A DNA stretch of 64,000 nucleotides from Nocardioides luteus (GCF_000960475.2 NZ_JZDQ02000026.1:1-64000), one strand, 5' to 3'. Shown: positions 1 to 8,608, counted from the first letter of the stretch. The notes: generated by a model not told the origin, from the letters alone. Made by a program: numbers and translations.

Positions 1-25
1 GGTTCCTGCTATCTGGCCAGATGCC

Positions 26-62
26 GGCGTGGGCCCGGTCCGGAGGGTCCCGGGCCCACGCC
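26..62 (-). terminator. Hairpin downstream of chvE
   Basis: Perfect 13-bp inverted repeat (26-38 and 50-62) with an 11-base loop, 13 bases past the chvE stop codon. It has no T-run, which is common for terminators in high-GC actinobacteria. Function is inferred from position and stem strength. Confidence 0.6.
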
Positions 63-74
63 GTGTACGGGGTG

Positions 75-1142
75 CTACTTGATCTCGTCGGCGGTGTAGT
101 AGTCGGAGTCGACGAGCACCTTGGTGACGTCGTCCTTGGTGACCACGACCGGGTCGAGGAGGTAGGACGGAACGACCTTCTCGCCGTTGTCGTACGTCTC
201 GGTGTCGTTGACCTCGGGCTCCTTGCCCTCACCGACGGCGACGATCATGTCGACGGTCACCTTCGCGAGCTCGCGGGTGTCCTTGAAGATCGTGGAGTAC
301 TGCTCACCGGCGTTGATCGACTTCACCGACTGCACCTCGGCGTCCTGGCCGGTCACGACCGGGAGGTCGGCGGTGGTGTAGCCGTTGCCCTTGAGGGCGG
401 CGATGATGCCGAGCGAGAGGCCGTCGTAGGGCGAGAGCACGCCCTGGACCTTCTTCGAGGCGTACGTCTTGGTGAGGATGTCCTCCATGCGCTTCTGCGC
501 GGTGGCGGGGTCCCAGCGCAGGATCGCGGCCTGGTCGAAGTCGGTCTGGCCGGAGGGGATGACGATCTCGCCGGACTTCATCAGCGGGTCGAGCACCGAC
601 ATGGCGCCGTCCCAGAAGAAGGTGGCGTTGTTGTCGTCGGGCGAGCCACCGAAGAGCTCGACGTTGTAGGGGCCCTTGCCCTTGGCCTTCAGGCCCTCGA
701 CGAGCGAGGTGGCCTGCTGCACGCCGACCTGGAAGTTGTCGAAGGTCGAGTAGTAGTCGACGGCCTTGGTGTCGCGGATGAGGCGGTCGTAGCTGATCAC
801 CGGGATGTCCTGCGACTCGGCGGTCTCGAGGACGTCGCCGAGCGCGGTGCCGTCGATGGCGGCGACCACCAGGACGTCGACGCCCTTGGTGACCATGTTC
901 TCGACCTGGGAGACCTGGGTGGGGATGTCGTCCTCGGCGTACTGGAGGTCGACCTTGTAGCCCTTGGCCTCGAGCTGCTTCTTGATGTTGTTGCCGTCGG
1001 CGATCCAGCGCTCCGAGGACTTGGTCGGCATGGCCACACCGACGGTGCCCTTGTCGCCGTCGCTGCCACCGTCGCCGCCGCCGCATGCCGCGAGGCCGAG
1101 CGCGAGCGCTGCCGCTGTGATCGTGGTGAGTACCTTGCGCAC
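75..1142 (-). CDS. chvE: ChvE-type multiple-sugar ABC transporter substrate-binding lipoprotein
   Basis: A 355-residue substrate-binding protein of the periplasmic-binding-protein type 1 family, which captures sugars for an ABC importer. The N-terminus is a lipoprotein signal with lipobox LAAC (Cys20) followed by a Gly-rich linker, so the mature protein should be anchored on the outer face of the membrane. The SERWIADG segment near residue 43 and the TGQDAE segment near residue 270 are typical of the ChvE/XylF-like branch. The start is GTG with GGAGCAGG just upstream. The ATPase and permease genes (usually downstream) are not in the window, because a hairpin follows and the window ends. A LacI-like operator and a CRP-like site lie 90-125 bases upstream, which fits sugar control. 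The exact sugar cannot be read from the sequence. Confidence 0.9.
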   Translation of the reverse strand: MRKVLTTITAAALALGLAACGGGDGGSDGDKGTVGVAMPTKSSERWIADGNNIKKQLEAKGYKVDLQYAEDDIPTQVSQVENMVTKGVDVLVVAAIDGTALGDVLETAESQDIPVISYDRLIRDTKAVDYYSTFDNFQVGVQQATSLVEGLKAKGKGPYNVELFGGSPDDNNATFFWDGAMSVLDPLMKSGEIVIPSGQTDFDQAAILRWDPATAQKRMEDILTKTYASKKVQGVLSPYDGLSLGIIAALKGNGYTTADLPVVTGQDAEVQSVKSINAGEQYSTIFKDTRELAKVTVDMIVAVGEGKEPEVNDTETYDNGEKVVPSYLLDPVVVTKDDVTKVLVDSDYYTADEIK

Positions 1143-1232
1143 TTACCTGCTCCATTTCATCTACGGCGCGCCGGGTAGGCCTCCGCGCCGCTGTCGGGGG
1201 GTGCCGGAGACCAGCTCTCGGACCGATCTCCT

Positions 1233-1248
1233 GGTGAGCCACATCACA
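1233..1248. promoter_or_regulatory. CRP-like site upstream of chvE
   Basis: GGTGA-N6-TCACA differs at one position from the CRP/GlxR consensus TGTGA-N6-TCACA. It adjoins the LacI-like operator upstream of a sugar-binding gene. A crp gene lies at 48242-48919. Confidence 0.4.
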
Positions 1249-1249
1249 A

Positions 1250-1265
1250 ATGTGAACGCTCACAT
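1250..1265. promoter_or_regulatory. LacI-family-like operator upstream of chvE
   Basis: ATGTGAACGCTCACAT is a near-perfect 16-base palindrome with the central CG step typical of LacI-family operators; it closely resembles the ideal lac operator core. It overlaps the expected transcription start of the promoter at 1272-1301, so binding would repress chvE. No LacI-family gene is in the window. Confidence 0.5.
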
Positions 1266-1271
1266 CGGGAC

Positions 1272-1301
1272 AATCTGCCTCCTCATGCCCGAATGCGTCA
1301 A
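1272..1301 (-). promoter_or_regulatory. Candidate chvE promoter
   Basis: On the minus strand TTGACG (1301-1296) and CAGATT (1277-1272) are separated by 18 bases. The -10 is a weak match. The predicted start falls inside the LacI-like palindrome. Confidence 0.35.
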
Positions 1302-1407
1302 GTGCAGGACGAGGATGTTTCCGACTCGTGACTTACGGGAGGCCCCGTTGATCATCTGCGCTCACGCAGCGGACTCACAGGCAGGACGCGAGACCCGTTG
1401 AAACAGC

Positions 1408-1541
1408 GCCGAGCCGGCCCGTCCCGACGCTCGACCCCGCCGAGTCGGCCCGTCCTGACGCGCCGACTCGGCGGGAAATCTGGTCAGGACAAGCCGACTC
1501 GGCGGGGGATCCGGTCAGGACGAGCCGACTCGGCGTCTGCG
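1408..1541. repeat. 31-bp-period inverted repeat array
   Basis: This array lies in the only gene-free stretch over 300 bases (1143-1542), which otherwise holds the chvE control sites. Two units beginning GCCGAG(C/T)CGGCCCGTCC start at 1408 and 1439. They are followed by three inverted units beginning GCCGACTCGGCG at 1462, 1493 and 1524, so the period is exactly 31 in both arms. The arms can fold into a long imperfect stem just past the stop of the 1543-2163 gene. It resembles, but is not identical to, the 21-bp-period arrays elsewhere in the window. Confidence 0.8.
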
Positions 1542-1542
1542 G

Positions 1543-2163
1543 TCAGAGGTGGCGTACGCCCACCAGAGCGCCGGCACCGTCCGGCCACGTGACCTCGATC
1601 GACTCGGCACCGTCGGCATCGGCACCGTCGACGAGCCGCTTCACGACGACCATGAAGCTGCCCGCCTCGACGCGTGAGTCGGCACCGTGGGAGCGGATCG
1701 TGACGCCGTCGAAGTGCGGCACGGCGTTGCGCGGCCACGAACCGGTGCCGGTCGCGGTCACGACCGTCTCGCGCCGCTCGACCAGGCGGCCCTGGTCGTA
1801 GACGTCCATCGGCTCCTGGGTCGCGCCGGTGAGCGCCGCGGTCAGCAGGGCGCGGACGGCCACCGGATCGGCGCAGGCGTCGTAGACGTAGCGCGTGCCC
1901 AGCGCCGAGTGCTCGGTGGTCGCCATCAGGAACTCCTCCGCACCGTCGAGGGGCGACTCACGGTAGGAGACCGGGAGGTGGACGACGGAGTCGCCGACCT
2001 CGAGCAGCACACACTCGATCCCGACCCTGCCGGCCGGGTCGTCGAACCGGTAGGAGCCGATCGTGCCGGTCAGGTCACCCTCGCACCACGCCTGGGTGGA
2101 GAGCCAGGCGCCGAAGATCTCTTTCTTCGTCGGGGTGAGCGTGGCCTTGTGAACGATCGACAT
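1543..2163 (-). CDS. Maltokinase N-terminal-cap-like domain protein
   Basis: This 206-residue protein opens like the N-terminal cap of actinobacterial maltokinases (TLTPTKKEIFGAWL near residues 9-22), but no kinase domain follows. Such free-standing cap proteins are known as a conserved actinobacterial family whose role is uncertain; a sugar-phosphorylation link should not be assumed. No signal peptide or membrane segment is visible. It is the last gene of the minus-strand run and starts 17 bases after the DUF4229 gene, so it is probably co-transcribed. A repeat array follows its stop codon. Confidence 0.75.
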   Translation of the reverse strand: MSIVHKATLTPTKKEIFGAWLSTQAWCEGDLTGTIGSYRFDDPAGRVGIECVLLEVGDSVVHLPVSYRESPLDGAEEFLMATTEHSALGTRYVYDACADPVAVRALLTAALTGATQEPMDVYDQGRLVERRETVVTATGTGSWPRNAVPHFDGVTIRSHGADSRVEAGSFMVVVKRLVDGADADGAESIEVTWPDGAGALVGVRHL

Positions 2164-2180
2164 GATCGTTATCTACCAGG

Positions 2181-2513
2181 TCAGGACATCTTGTGGCTAT
2201 CGCCTTCGCCGTTCGAGGCAGTGCCGGCCGCTGTGTCGGCCGCGGTGTCGGCCGCGGTGTCGATCTCGGCGTCCTCCTTGGCGCGGGCGGCCTCGACCGC
2301 CTTCGCGGCCCGGGCCTCGACCTTCTCCGCGAAGGCCCGCCGCTGGGGGTCGAGCACGAAGAAGGAGAGCACGCCGCTGATCACGAACGCCACGATCACC
2401 GAGTAGAAGATGTTGACCTCGCCCGCCACGAGCGACCAGATGCCCGCCACGATGCCGAAGGTGGCGACCAGCGACAGCAGCCGCAGGCCGGTGTAGGTCC
2501 AGAACTCTTTCAT
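2181..2513 (-). CDS. DUF4229-type small membrane protein
   Basis: A 110-residue protein with two hydrophobic segments (about residues 9-30 and 34-54) and a charged cytoplasmic tail. This matches the DUF4229 pattern of small actinobacterial membrane proteins of unknown function. The tail holds a tandem DTAA repeat (about residues 85-96) encoded by an imperfect 12-bp DNA repeat, likely replication slippage. It starts 9 bases after ccsB, and its conserved place behind the System II genes suggests, without proof, a link to cytochrome assembly. Confidence 0.75.
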   Translation of the reverse strand: MKEFWTYTGLRLLSLVATFGIVAGIWSLVAGEVNIFYSVIVAFVISGVLSFFVLDPQRRAFAEKVEARAAKAVEAARAKEDAEIDTAADTAADTAAGTASNGEGDSHKMS

Positions 2514-2522
2514 GGGGATTCC

Positions 2523-3518
2523 CTATCGGGTGGTCTCGACGAGCTCGGCCGTCGGAGCAGCCGGCGCAGCGTACGAATGCTGCGACGTCGAGGAGAAGTA
2601 GTTGATGCCGATGAAGTTGAACCACAGCGTGGCCAGCCCGATCAGCGCCACGATCGCGGCCTTCTTGCCCTTCCACCCGGCGGTCGCACGGGCGTGGAGG
2701 TAGCCGGCGTAGACGACCCAGGTGATGAACGCCCAGACCTCCTTGGGGTCCCAGTTCCAGTAGGAGCCCCAGGCGTCGTGAGCCCAGATCGGACCGGAGA
2801 TCAGCACCCCGAAGGTCCACACCGGGAACGCGAACGCGTGGATCCGGTAGGAGACCCGGTCGAGCGCCGGCAGGTCGGGCACCCGCGCCAGCAGGGCGGC
2901 GTCGGGGAAGCGATTCTTGAGGAGGTACGCCGCCGAGGCGATGCCGCCCAACGTGAACCCGCCGGTGGCGATGATGGCGGCGACGACGTGGATGACGAGC
3001 CAGTAGGAGTTGAGCGCCTCGGTCAGCGGCGCGACCGGCTCGTAGAGCCCGACCACGGCCAGCATCAGCACCACGAGGGTGAACCCGAGCACCCACGGCG
3101 CCATCCAGGCCAGCTTCAGCTTCCGGTGGAGAGCGACGTACGCCGCGGCCACCACGAACGAGCCCGAGATCGTGAACTCGTACATGTTGCCCCACGGCAC
3201 CCGGTTGGGGTCCGCGGCCATCCCGCGGCCGACCAGCCCGACGAAGTGGCACGCCACCGCGATCGCGGTCAGCAGCAGGCTGAGGCGTCCGAAGAGGGCG
3301 GCCCGCTGCTCGCGTACGGCATCGGCGGCGTTCGGCTCGGCAGCGGTCTCGTCGGCCGGGGCACCGGCCCCGACGAGCTCCTTCGCCGCCACCGCGGACC
3401 GGGCCCGCGACTGCCAGGCGGACCACTCGACCAGCGCGCACAGCAGCGCCAGGAAGTAGACGACCCCGGCGGCCGTGATGGCCTGGTTGCTGAGAACGCC
3501 CCAGGTGTGGTCAGACAT
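2523..3518 (-). CDS. ccsB: Cytochrome c biogenesis protein CcsB (ResC)
   Basis: A 331-residue membrane protein of the CcmC/CcsA haem-handling family; with ResB it moves haem across the membrane and attaches it to apocytochrome c. The tryptophan-rich motif WGSYWNWDPKEVW near residues 242-254 is the signature haem-binding loop, and about eight membrane segments are visible. I chose the ATG at 3518 because AGGAGGAG precedes it and it overlaps the resB stop by 8 bases. A longer reading from 3716 adds an arginine-rich stretch with no membrane character. Confidence 0.93.
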   Translation of the reverse strand: MSDHTWGVLSNQAITAAGVVYFLALLCALVEWSAWQSRARSAVAAKELVGAGAPADETAAEPNAADAVREQRAALFGRLSLLLTAIAVACHFVGLVGRGMAADPNRVPWGNMYEFTISGSFVVAAAYVALHRKLKLAWMAPWVLGFTLVVLMLAVVGLYEPVAPLTEALNSYWLVIHVVAAIIATGGFTLGGIASAAYLLKNRFPDAALLARVPDLPALDRVSYRIHAFAFPVWTFGVLISGPIWAHDAWGSYWNWDPKEVWAFITWVVYAGYLHARATAGWKGKKAAIVALIGLATLWFNFIGINYFSSTSQHSYAAPAAPTAELVETTR

Positions 3519-5109
3519 CCTTCTCCTCCTGTGTTCGCGCGCCTCGTAGGGTCTCGACGAGATCGGTGACGACGGCGGCGGTGTCTCCACCACCGGAGCG
3601 GTCGAGGGCGGCGATCTCGACCAGTGTGCCTCCATCGACTCGGCGGGCGCGAACCCACACCCGTCGCGAGCGGATGAAGAGCGACCCGAGCAGACCCAGC
3701 AGGGCCAGCGAGACACCGAGGAGCGCCCACTCCTTGCCGGGCGACTTCGAGATCTGCACCCGGTTCCACTGCTGGACGTCGTCGAAGGAGACCGATCCGA
3801 GCCCGTCGGGCAGCTCGACGGTGTCCCCCAGCCGCAGGTTGAACGCCTTCCCGGACTCGTCCGGGGACATCATGTTGGCCTTCGAGGTGTCGAGCGAGTA
3901 GACCGACTGCGGGCCGGCGTCGAGATTGAGGTCGCCCCGGAAGCCCTGCAGCGAGAGCATCGCGTGCGACCCGTCGCCGATGTCGCCCATCAGGTTGACC
4001 GGCTCGCCGTCGACCGTGCCCTCGAACGGGTAGAACAGACCCTGGAAGCCGAGCTCCTCGGGCGAGGCGTACGGCGCCTTCACCACCCCGAAGGAGAGCA
4101 GGTTTCGGCTCTGCGGGAGGAAGATCGTCGGACCGGAGTAGGCCACGTTGCCCTCACCGTCGCGCACCGTGATCACCGGCGCATAGCCGTGGGCGAGCAG
4201 GAAGACGTCGGTGCCACCGATGGTCAGCGGGTGGTTGACCCGGAGGTCGTAGCGCTTTTCGTCGCTCGTCCCCGCGGTGTAGCGCAGCTTCGCGTTGAAC
4301 CCGCGTGCGGTCCCGGCGCCCGCGCCGCTGGTCAGCCACTCGGCGTGGAAGTCGTCGATCTTGAAGCTGAAGTCGTCGAGGTCCTCGGGGGCGAACAGCG
4401 AGCCGGACTTGAAGTCGTCGTACTGCGAGAGCTCGTTGGCGAAGCCGTACTCCTCGCCCACCAGCACGATCACGCCGCCCTTGTAGCCGAACAGGCTCCC
4501 GGTCGCGAACGCGACCAGCACGATGATCAGCGACATGTGGAAGATCAGGTTGCCGGCCTCGCGCAGGTAGCCCTTCTCCGCCGAGACGGAGTCGCCCGAG
4601 CCGTCGGGATCGGCCTTGCGGATGCGATAGCCCCGCAGCGCCTTCCTCGCCGCGGCGAGCACCTCCTCGGGCTCCTGATCGGTGACGTACGACGCGGAGT
4701 CGGGCAGCCGGGTCAGCTTGGCCGGCGTCGCCGGCGGCTGAGCGCGCATGGCCTTCGCGTAGACCAGGCAGCGCGGGATGATGCAGCCGACCAGCGAGAC
4801 CATCAGCAGCAGGTAGATCGCCGCGAACCACGGTGTCGAGTAGACGTTGAAGAGCCCGAGCTTCTCGTAGATCGGCGTCAGCGTGGTGTGCGCCTCGCGC
4901 CACTGGTCGGCCTTGAGCGAGTCGACGCCGTCCTGCGGGATCAGCGACCCCGGGACGGCGGCCAGGGCCAGCAGCAGGAGCAGGATCAGCGCCGTACGCA
5001 TCGAGGTCAGCTGACGCCAGCCCCAGCGTGCCAGCTCGCGGGCGTTCAGCTCACCCGGGCGGCGTACGTCGTCGTTCTTCTCCTGGTCGGGAGCGGACGT
5101 GCTGCTCAC
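3511..5109 (-). CDS. resB: Cytochrome c biogenesis protein ResB
   Basis: A 532-residue ResB/Ccs1 protein, the System II partner of CcsB in haem delivery and ligation outside the membrane. Three hydrophobic segments lie in the first 200 residues, then a large external domain and a final membrane segment near residue 470. The GTG at 5109 was chosen because it forms a GTGA overlap with the ccdA stop. The open frame upstream to 5412 reads as an arginine-rich shadow of ccdA. It lies between ccdA and ccsB, the standard System II order. Confidence 0.93.
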   Translation of the reverse strand: MSSTSAPDQEKNDDVRRPGELNARELARWGWRQLTSMRTALILLLLLALAAVPGSLIPQDGVDSLKADQWREAHTTLTPIYEKLGLFNVYSTPWFAAIYLLLMVSLVGCIIPRCLVYAKAMRAQPPATPAKLTRLPDSASYVTDQEPEEVLAAARKALRGYRIRKADPDGSGDSVSAEKGYLREAGNLIFHMSLIIVLVAFATGSLFGYKGGVIVLVGEEYGFANELSQYDDFKSGSLFAPEDLDDFSFKIDDFHAEWLTSGAGAGTARGFNAKLRYTAGTSDEKRYDLRVNHPLTIGGTDVFLLAHGYAPVITVRDGEGNVAYSGPTIFLPQSRNLLSFGVVKAPYASPEELGFQGLFYPFEGTVDGEPVNLMGDIGDGSHAMLSLQGFRGDLNLDAGPQSVYSLDTSKANMMSPDESGKAFNLRLGDTVELPDGLGSVSFDDVQQWNRVQISKSPGKEWALLGVSLALLGLLGSLFIRSRRVWVRARRVDGGTLVEIAALDRSGGGDTAAVVTDLVETLRGARTQEEKDV

Positions 5110-5864
5110 AGTGCGATGCCCTCCCAACGCTGGACGAGCTGGACCTGCAGCCACTGGACGCCGTTGTCCCACCAGCCGGTGAGCATGGCGACGCCGATCA
5201 GGATCATCAGCACGCCGCCGACGATCGTGATCGCGCGGGTGTGCCGGCGGAACCAGCCGAGCGCGACGGTGGCCTTGCGCCACATCACCGCGACGAGCAC
5301 GAACGGGATGCCGAGCCCGAGCGCGTAGACCGCGAGCAGCAGACCGCCGCGGGCGGCGGTGCCCTGGTCCCAGGCGAGCCCGGCGATGACACCGAGCGTC
5401 GGGCCGGTGCACGGGGTCCAGGCCAGCCCGAAGAGGAAGCCGAGCAGCGGCGCCGCGGCCAGCCCGACCGCCGGCACCTTGTGGAACTTCAGGTCGCGCT
5501 GCAGGAGCGGGATGAAGCCCATGAACGCGATCCCCATGATGATCGAGAGCACGCCGAGGACCTTGGTGCCGGTCTGCTGGAACTCGAGCAGCCGGTAGGC
5601 GATCCCGCCCACGGTGATGCCCATCAGCACGAAGACCACCGAGAAGCCGGCGACGAAGAGCAACGCGCCCGCGAGCATGCGGCCCCGGCGTAAGTCACCG
5701 GAGGCGAGGTCCGCGCCGGACAGGCCGGTGGCGTAGGAGAGGTAGCCCGGGAGCATCGGCAGCGTGCACGGCGAGACGAACGAGAGGAACCCGGCCAGCA
5801 GCGCGATCGGCACCGCCAGCAGCAGCGACCCGCTCCCCGCGGTGCTCGCGAACCAATCGGTCAC
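5106..5864 (-). CDS. ccdA: Cytochrome c biogenesis protein CcdA
   Basis: A 252-residue DsbD/CcdA-family membrane protein that carries electrons from cytoplasmic thioredoxin to extracytoplasmic thioredoxin-like proteins, keeping apocytochrome haem-binding cysteines reduced. Six hydrophobic segments are visible. The paired redox cysteines sit in VSPCTLPMLPGY (near residue 33) and AWTPCTGPTLG (near residue 151). It starts with GTG in a GTGA overlap with the upstream thioredoxin lipoprotein, its likely redox partner. Confidence 0.93.
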   Translation of the reverse strand: MTDWFASTAGSGSLLLAVPIALLAGFLSFVSPCTLPMLPGYLSYATGLSGADLASGDLRRGRMLAGALLFVAGFSVVFVLMGITVGGIAYRLLEFQQTGTKVLGVLSIIMGIAFMGFIPLLQRDLKFHKVPAVGLAAAPLLGFLFGLAWTPCTGPTLGVIAGLAWDQGTAARGGLLLAVYALGLGIPFVLVAVMWRKATVALGWFRRHTRAITIVGGVLMILIGVAMLTGWWDNGVQWLQVQLVQRWEGIAL

Positions 5865-6448
5865 GATTCCTCACCAGCCGAGGAGATCAGCTCGTCGAGC
5901 GTACGTGCCGACGGGATCTCGCCGCGGATCAGCGCCGCCACGCGGCCCTCGGTGTCGAGGATCGCGGTGGCCGGGATCGCGCGGGGCGCCAGCGAGCCCT
6001 TCAGCGCGAGGACGGCGGCGCCGTCGGGCGAGTAGACCGACGGGTACTCGACGCCGTAGTGGCGCTCGAAGGCCAGTCCCTGGGCGGCCGAGGCGTCGCG
6101 GGTGTTGATCCCCACGAAGGCGACGTCGTCGCCGAGCTCCTCGTAGGCGGCCTGCAGCATCGGCATCTCCTTGCGACACGGCCCGCAGCCGGTCCACCAC
6201 ACGTTCAGCACGGTGACCTTGCCACGCGTGTCGGCGAGGTCGAACGGCTTGCCCTCGAGGGTCTCGCCGGTCAGCTCGACCGGCTCACCGCGGTCGGCGA
6301 CCGGGATCTCCCGGGTGCGGCCGTCACCGGAGATGTAGCCGGCCTCGTTCGTGCCGGTCTGCCCGCACGCGGCTAGCAGCCCCACCATGACCACGGTGAG
6401 GAGAAGACCGCCGAACCTGTAACGCACGCGCAGGACTCTGCCTGACAA
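5861..6448 (-). CDS. TlpA/ResA-type thioredoxin lipoprotein
   Basis: A 195-residue extracytoplasmic thiol-disulfide protein. Residues 1-28 form a lipoprotein signal (LLAAC, Cys28), and the thioredoxin fold carries the active-site pair C88-G-P-C91 in VWWTGCGPCRKE. By family and position it should reduce apocytochrome c cysteines using electrons from CcdA. The start is uncertain: the TTG at 6448 lies 14 bases after the phosphatase stop with a poor ribosome site, and in-frame GTG codons a few residues downstream also leave the signal intact. Confidence 0.88.
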   Translation of the reverse strand: MSGRVLRVRYRFGGLLLTVVMVGLLAACGQTGTNEAGYISGDGRTREIPVADRGEPVELTGETLEGKPFDLADTRGKVTVLNVWWTGCGPCRKEMPMLQAAYEELGDDVAFVGINTRDASAAQGLAFERHYGVEYPSVYSPDGAAVLALKGSLAPRAIPATAILDTEGRVAALIRGEIPSARTLDELISSAGEES

Positions 6449-6462
6449 ACCTGAGAGACCCG

Positions 6463-7122
6463 TTAATCCGCGTCGCCGGCCGAGAACGGCGCGTACTTGT
6501 CCTTCGCCGGGAGCATGTCTCCGGCCGGCTCGCTGTAGGAGAGCGCGACGAACTCGTCACCGACGAAGTGCAGCGAGGTCAGCGAGCAGAGCGCACACTG
6601 CCGCTTGCGGGGGTCGTGCAGGAAGCTGCGGCCCTCGATGTGCAGCCGGGTGGTCCAGATCGGCAGCTGGTGGGAGACGATGACCGCCTCGTGGCCGCGC
6701 GCCAGGTCCCGGGCGTCCTCGATCGCGGCCATCATGCGGGCGACGATCTCCAGGTAGGGCTCGCCCCACGACGGCTTGAGCGGGTTGATCAGCTTCGGCC
6801 AGACCTTGGGGTCCCTCAGCGGGCCCAGGCCGTCCTTGAAGCTCTTGCCGACGAAGAGGTTCTCGGACTCGAGCACCCGCTCGTCGAGCGAGATGTCGAC
6901 GCCGAGCGCCTTCGCCAGCGGGCCGGCGGTCTGCTGCGCGCGTTCGAGCGGGCTCGAGATCACGTGGGTGATGTCCTGTCCGCCGATCCGCTCGGCGACC
7001 CGCTCGGCCATCTTCAGGCCGAGCTCGGAGAGGTTGTAGCCGGGCCGGCGGCCGTAGAGGATGCCCTCCGGGTTGTGCACCTCACCGTGTCGGAGCAGGT
7101 GAACAGTGGTCTCGATGGTCAT
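6463..7122 (-). CDS. Histidine phosphatase family protein
   Basis: A 219-residue member of the phosphoglycerate-mutase-like histidine phosphatase family. The phospho-accepting histidine is in LLRHGE (His12), a second conserved histidine is in VSHQLPIW (His151), and the acid pocket follows near residue 85. The ATG at 7122 overlaps the hemL stop as ATGA; the longer open frame to 8292 is a shadow of hemL. Actinobacteria keep this gene between hemL and the resA-ccdA-resB-ccsB genes, but its substrate is not known. Confidence 0.9.
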   Translation of the reverse strand: MTIETTVHLLRHGEVHNPEGILYGRRPGYNLSELGLKMAERVAERIGGQDITHVISSPLERAQQTAGPLAKALGVDISLDERVLESENLFVGKSFKDGLGPLRDPKVWPKLINPLKPSWGEPYLEIVARMMAAIEDARDLARGHEAVIVSHQLPIWTTRLHIEGRSFLHDPRKRQCALCSLTSLHFVGDEFVALSYSEPAGDMLPAKDKYAPFSAGDAD

Positions 7123-8459
7123 GCCTTCACCTTTACAGCAGCCTCGGCGGCGTACGGAAGCGCCTCGATGATCCGGGAGATCGCCCGCTCGTCGTGGGCG
7201 GAGGAGAGGAACCACGCCTCGTAGGCGCTCGGCGGCAGGTAGACGCCCTGGTCGAGCATGGCGTGGAAGAAGGCCTTGTACGCCACCTCGTCGGTGGTCT
7301 TGGCCTCGTCGAAGTTGCGCACCGGCTTGTCGGTGAAGAACACCGAGAACATGGTGCCGGTGGACTGGATGACGTGCGGGAGACCGACCGTGGTGAAGCT
7401 CTCCTCGATCGCCCCCTTGACGGTCTCGGCGGCGCGGGTGATGTGGTCGTAGACCTCGTCGGTCGCCAGCCTGAGGGTCGTGAGGCCAGCAGTGGTCGCG
7501 ACCGGGTTCCCCGAGAGCGTGCCGGCCTGGTAGACCGGCCCGTCGGGGCTCAGCGAGCCCATCACGTCGGCGCGGCCGCCGAAGGCCGCGGCCGGGAAGC
7601 CACCGCCCATCACCTTGCCGAAGGTGACCAGGTCGGGCGTCCAGCCCTCGTTCTTGCCGTCGATCCCCCACTGGCCCTGCTTGCTGGCCCGGAACCCGGT
7701 CATCACCTCGTCGGAGATGAACAGGGCGCCGTTGGCCTGGCAGGTGGTGGCGAGGAACTCGTTGAAGCCGGGCTCCGGCGGCACGACACCCATGTTGCCG
7801 GGCGAGGCCTCGGTGATCAGGCAGGCCACCCGGCCGGCGTACTCCTCGAACGCCGCCGTCACCGCGGCGCGGTCGTTGTAGGGCAGCACGACGGTCAGCT
7901 CGGTGCTGCTCTCCGGTACGCCCGGGGTGCCGGGGATCGCGTGGGTGACCAGCCCGGAGCCGGCGCTCGCCAGGAGCGAGTCCACGTGGCCGTGGTAGTT
8001 GCCGGCGAACTTCAGGATCACGTCGCGCCCGGTGAAGCCTCGTGCCAGCCGGATGGCCGACATCGTCGCCTCGGTGCCGCTGCTGACGAACCGCACCTTC
8101 TCCACCGGCGCCCGCTCGACGATCGCCTCGGCGAGCTCGACCTCGGGCGTCGTCGGGGTGCCGTAGGACGTACCGCGCGCGACCGCGGCCAGGACGGCGG
8201 CCTGGACCTCGGGATGGGCGTGACCCAGCAGCATGGGGCCCCAGGAGCAGATCAGGTCGACGTACTCGTTCCCGTCGACGTCGGTCAGCCACGCCCCCTT
8301 CGCCTCCCGGATGAAGCGCGGCGTCCCGCCGACGGCGTTGAAGGCGCGCACGGGCGAGTTCACGCCGCCCGGCGTCACGGCCTTCGCTCGGGCGAAGAGC
8401 GCTTCGGATGCCGCTGCGGACAGGGGTGAGATGTCGTGAGGCACCGGCTCATTCTTCAT
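7119..8459 (-). CDS. hemL: Glutamate-1-semialdehyde 2,1-aminomutase HemL
   Basis: A 446-residue class III aminotransferase-fold enzyme that turns glutamate-1-semialdehyde into 5-aminolevulinate, the second step of the C5 haem pathway after HemA (encoded at 14762-16057). The PLP lysine is Lys282 in TFGKVMGGGFP, and the GNYHGHVD segment near residue 153 is characteristic. The ATG at 8459 was chosen over an upstream in-frame ATG at 8501 because GGGTGGG precedes it and family members start near here. It leads the operon into the cytochrome c maturation genes, linking 5-aminolevulinate supply to haem use. Confidence 0.95.
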   Translation of the reverse strand: MKNEPVPHDISPLSAAASEALFARAKAVTPGGVNSPVRAFNAVGGTPRFIREAKGAWLTDVDGNEYVDLICSWGPMLLGHAHPEVQAAVLAAVARGTSYGTPTTPEVELAEAIVERAPVEKVRFVSSGTEATMSAIRLARGFTGRDVILKFAGNYHGHVDSLLASAGSGLVTHAIPGTPGVPESSTELTVVLPYNDRAAVTAAFEEYAGRVACLITEASPGNMGVVPPEPGFNEFLATTCQANGALFISDEVMTGFRASKQGQWGIDGKNEGWTPDLVTFGKVMGGGFPAAAFGGRADVMGSLSPDGPVYQAGTLSGNPVATTAGLTTLRLATDEVYDHITRAAETVKGAIEESFTTVGLPHVIQSTGTMFSVFFTDKPVRNFDEAKTTDEVAYKAFFHAMLDQGVYLPPSAYEAWFLSSAHDERAISRIIEALPYAAEAAVKVKA

Positions 8460-8608
8460 CAACCCACCCGCAATCCCCATTCCGGGCTGCACTCCACGCA
8501 CGGGCTGCCACGGAATCGAGTTACCGATGCGTACGAAATCCGACGTCTCGCGTCACGAACCGCCATAGCCTGCGTCTCATCGGTGCATGTCATCGGCGTC
8601 TCGGTTAC

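Noticed and set aside
21..1178. 385-codon open frame on the plus strand opposite chvE
   Set aside because: Antisense shadow: composition is Val/Gly/Asp/Leu-rich without domains, and the minus strand encodes a clear lipoprotein.
1408..1541. CRISPR array
   Set aside because: The units are contiguous, palindromic and inverted across a centre, with only short (about 5-base) variable segments; there are no spacers of 30 bases or more and no cas genes. The same applies to the 21-bp arrays.
2226..2270. Tandem 12-bp repeat in the DUF4229 gene as a separate element
   Set aside because: It is in frame and encodes a few DTAA repeats in a disordered tail; ordinary slippage within a gene.
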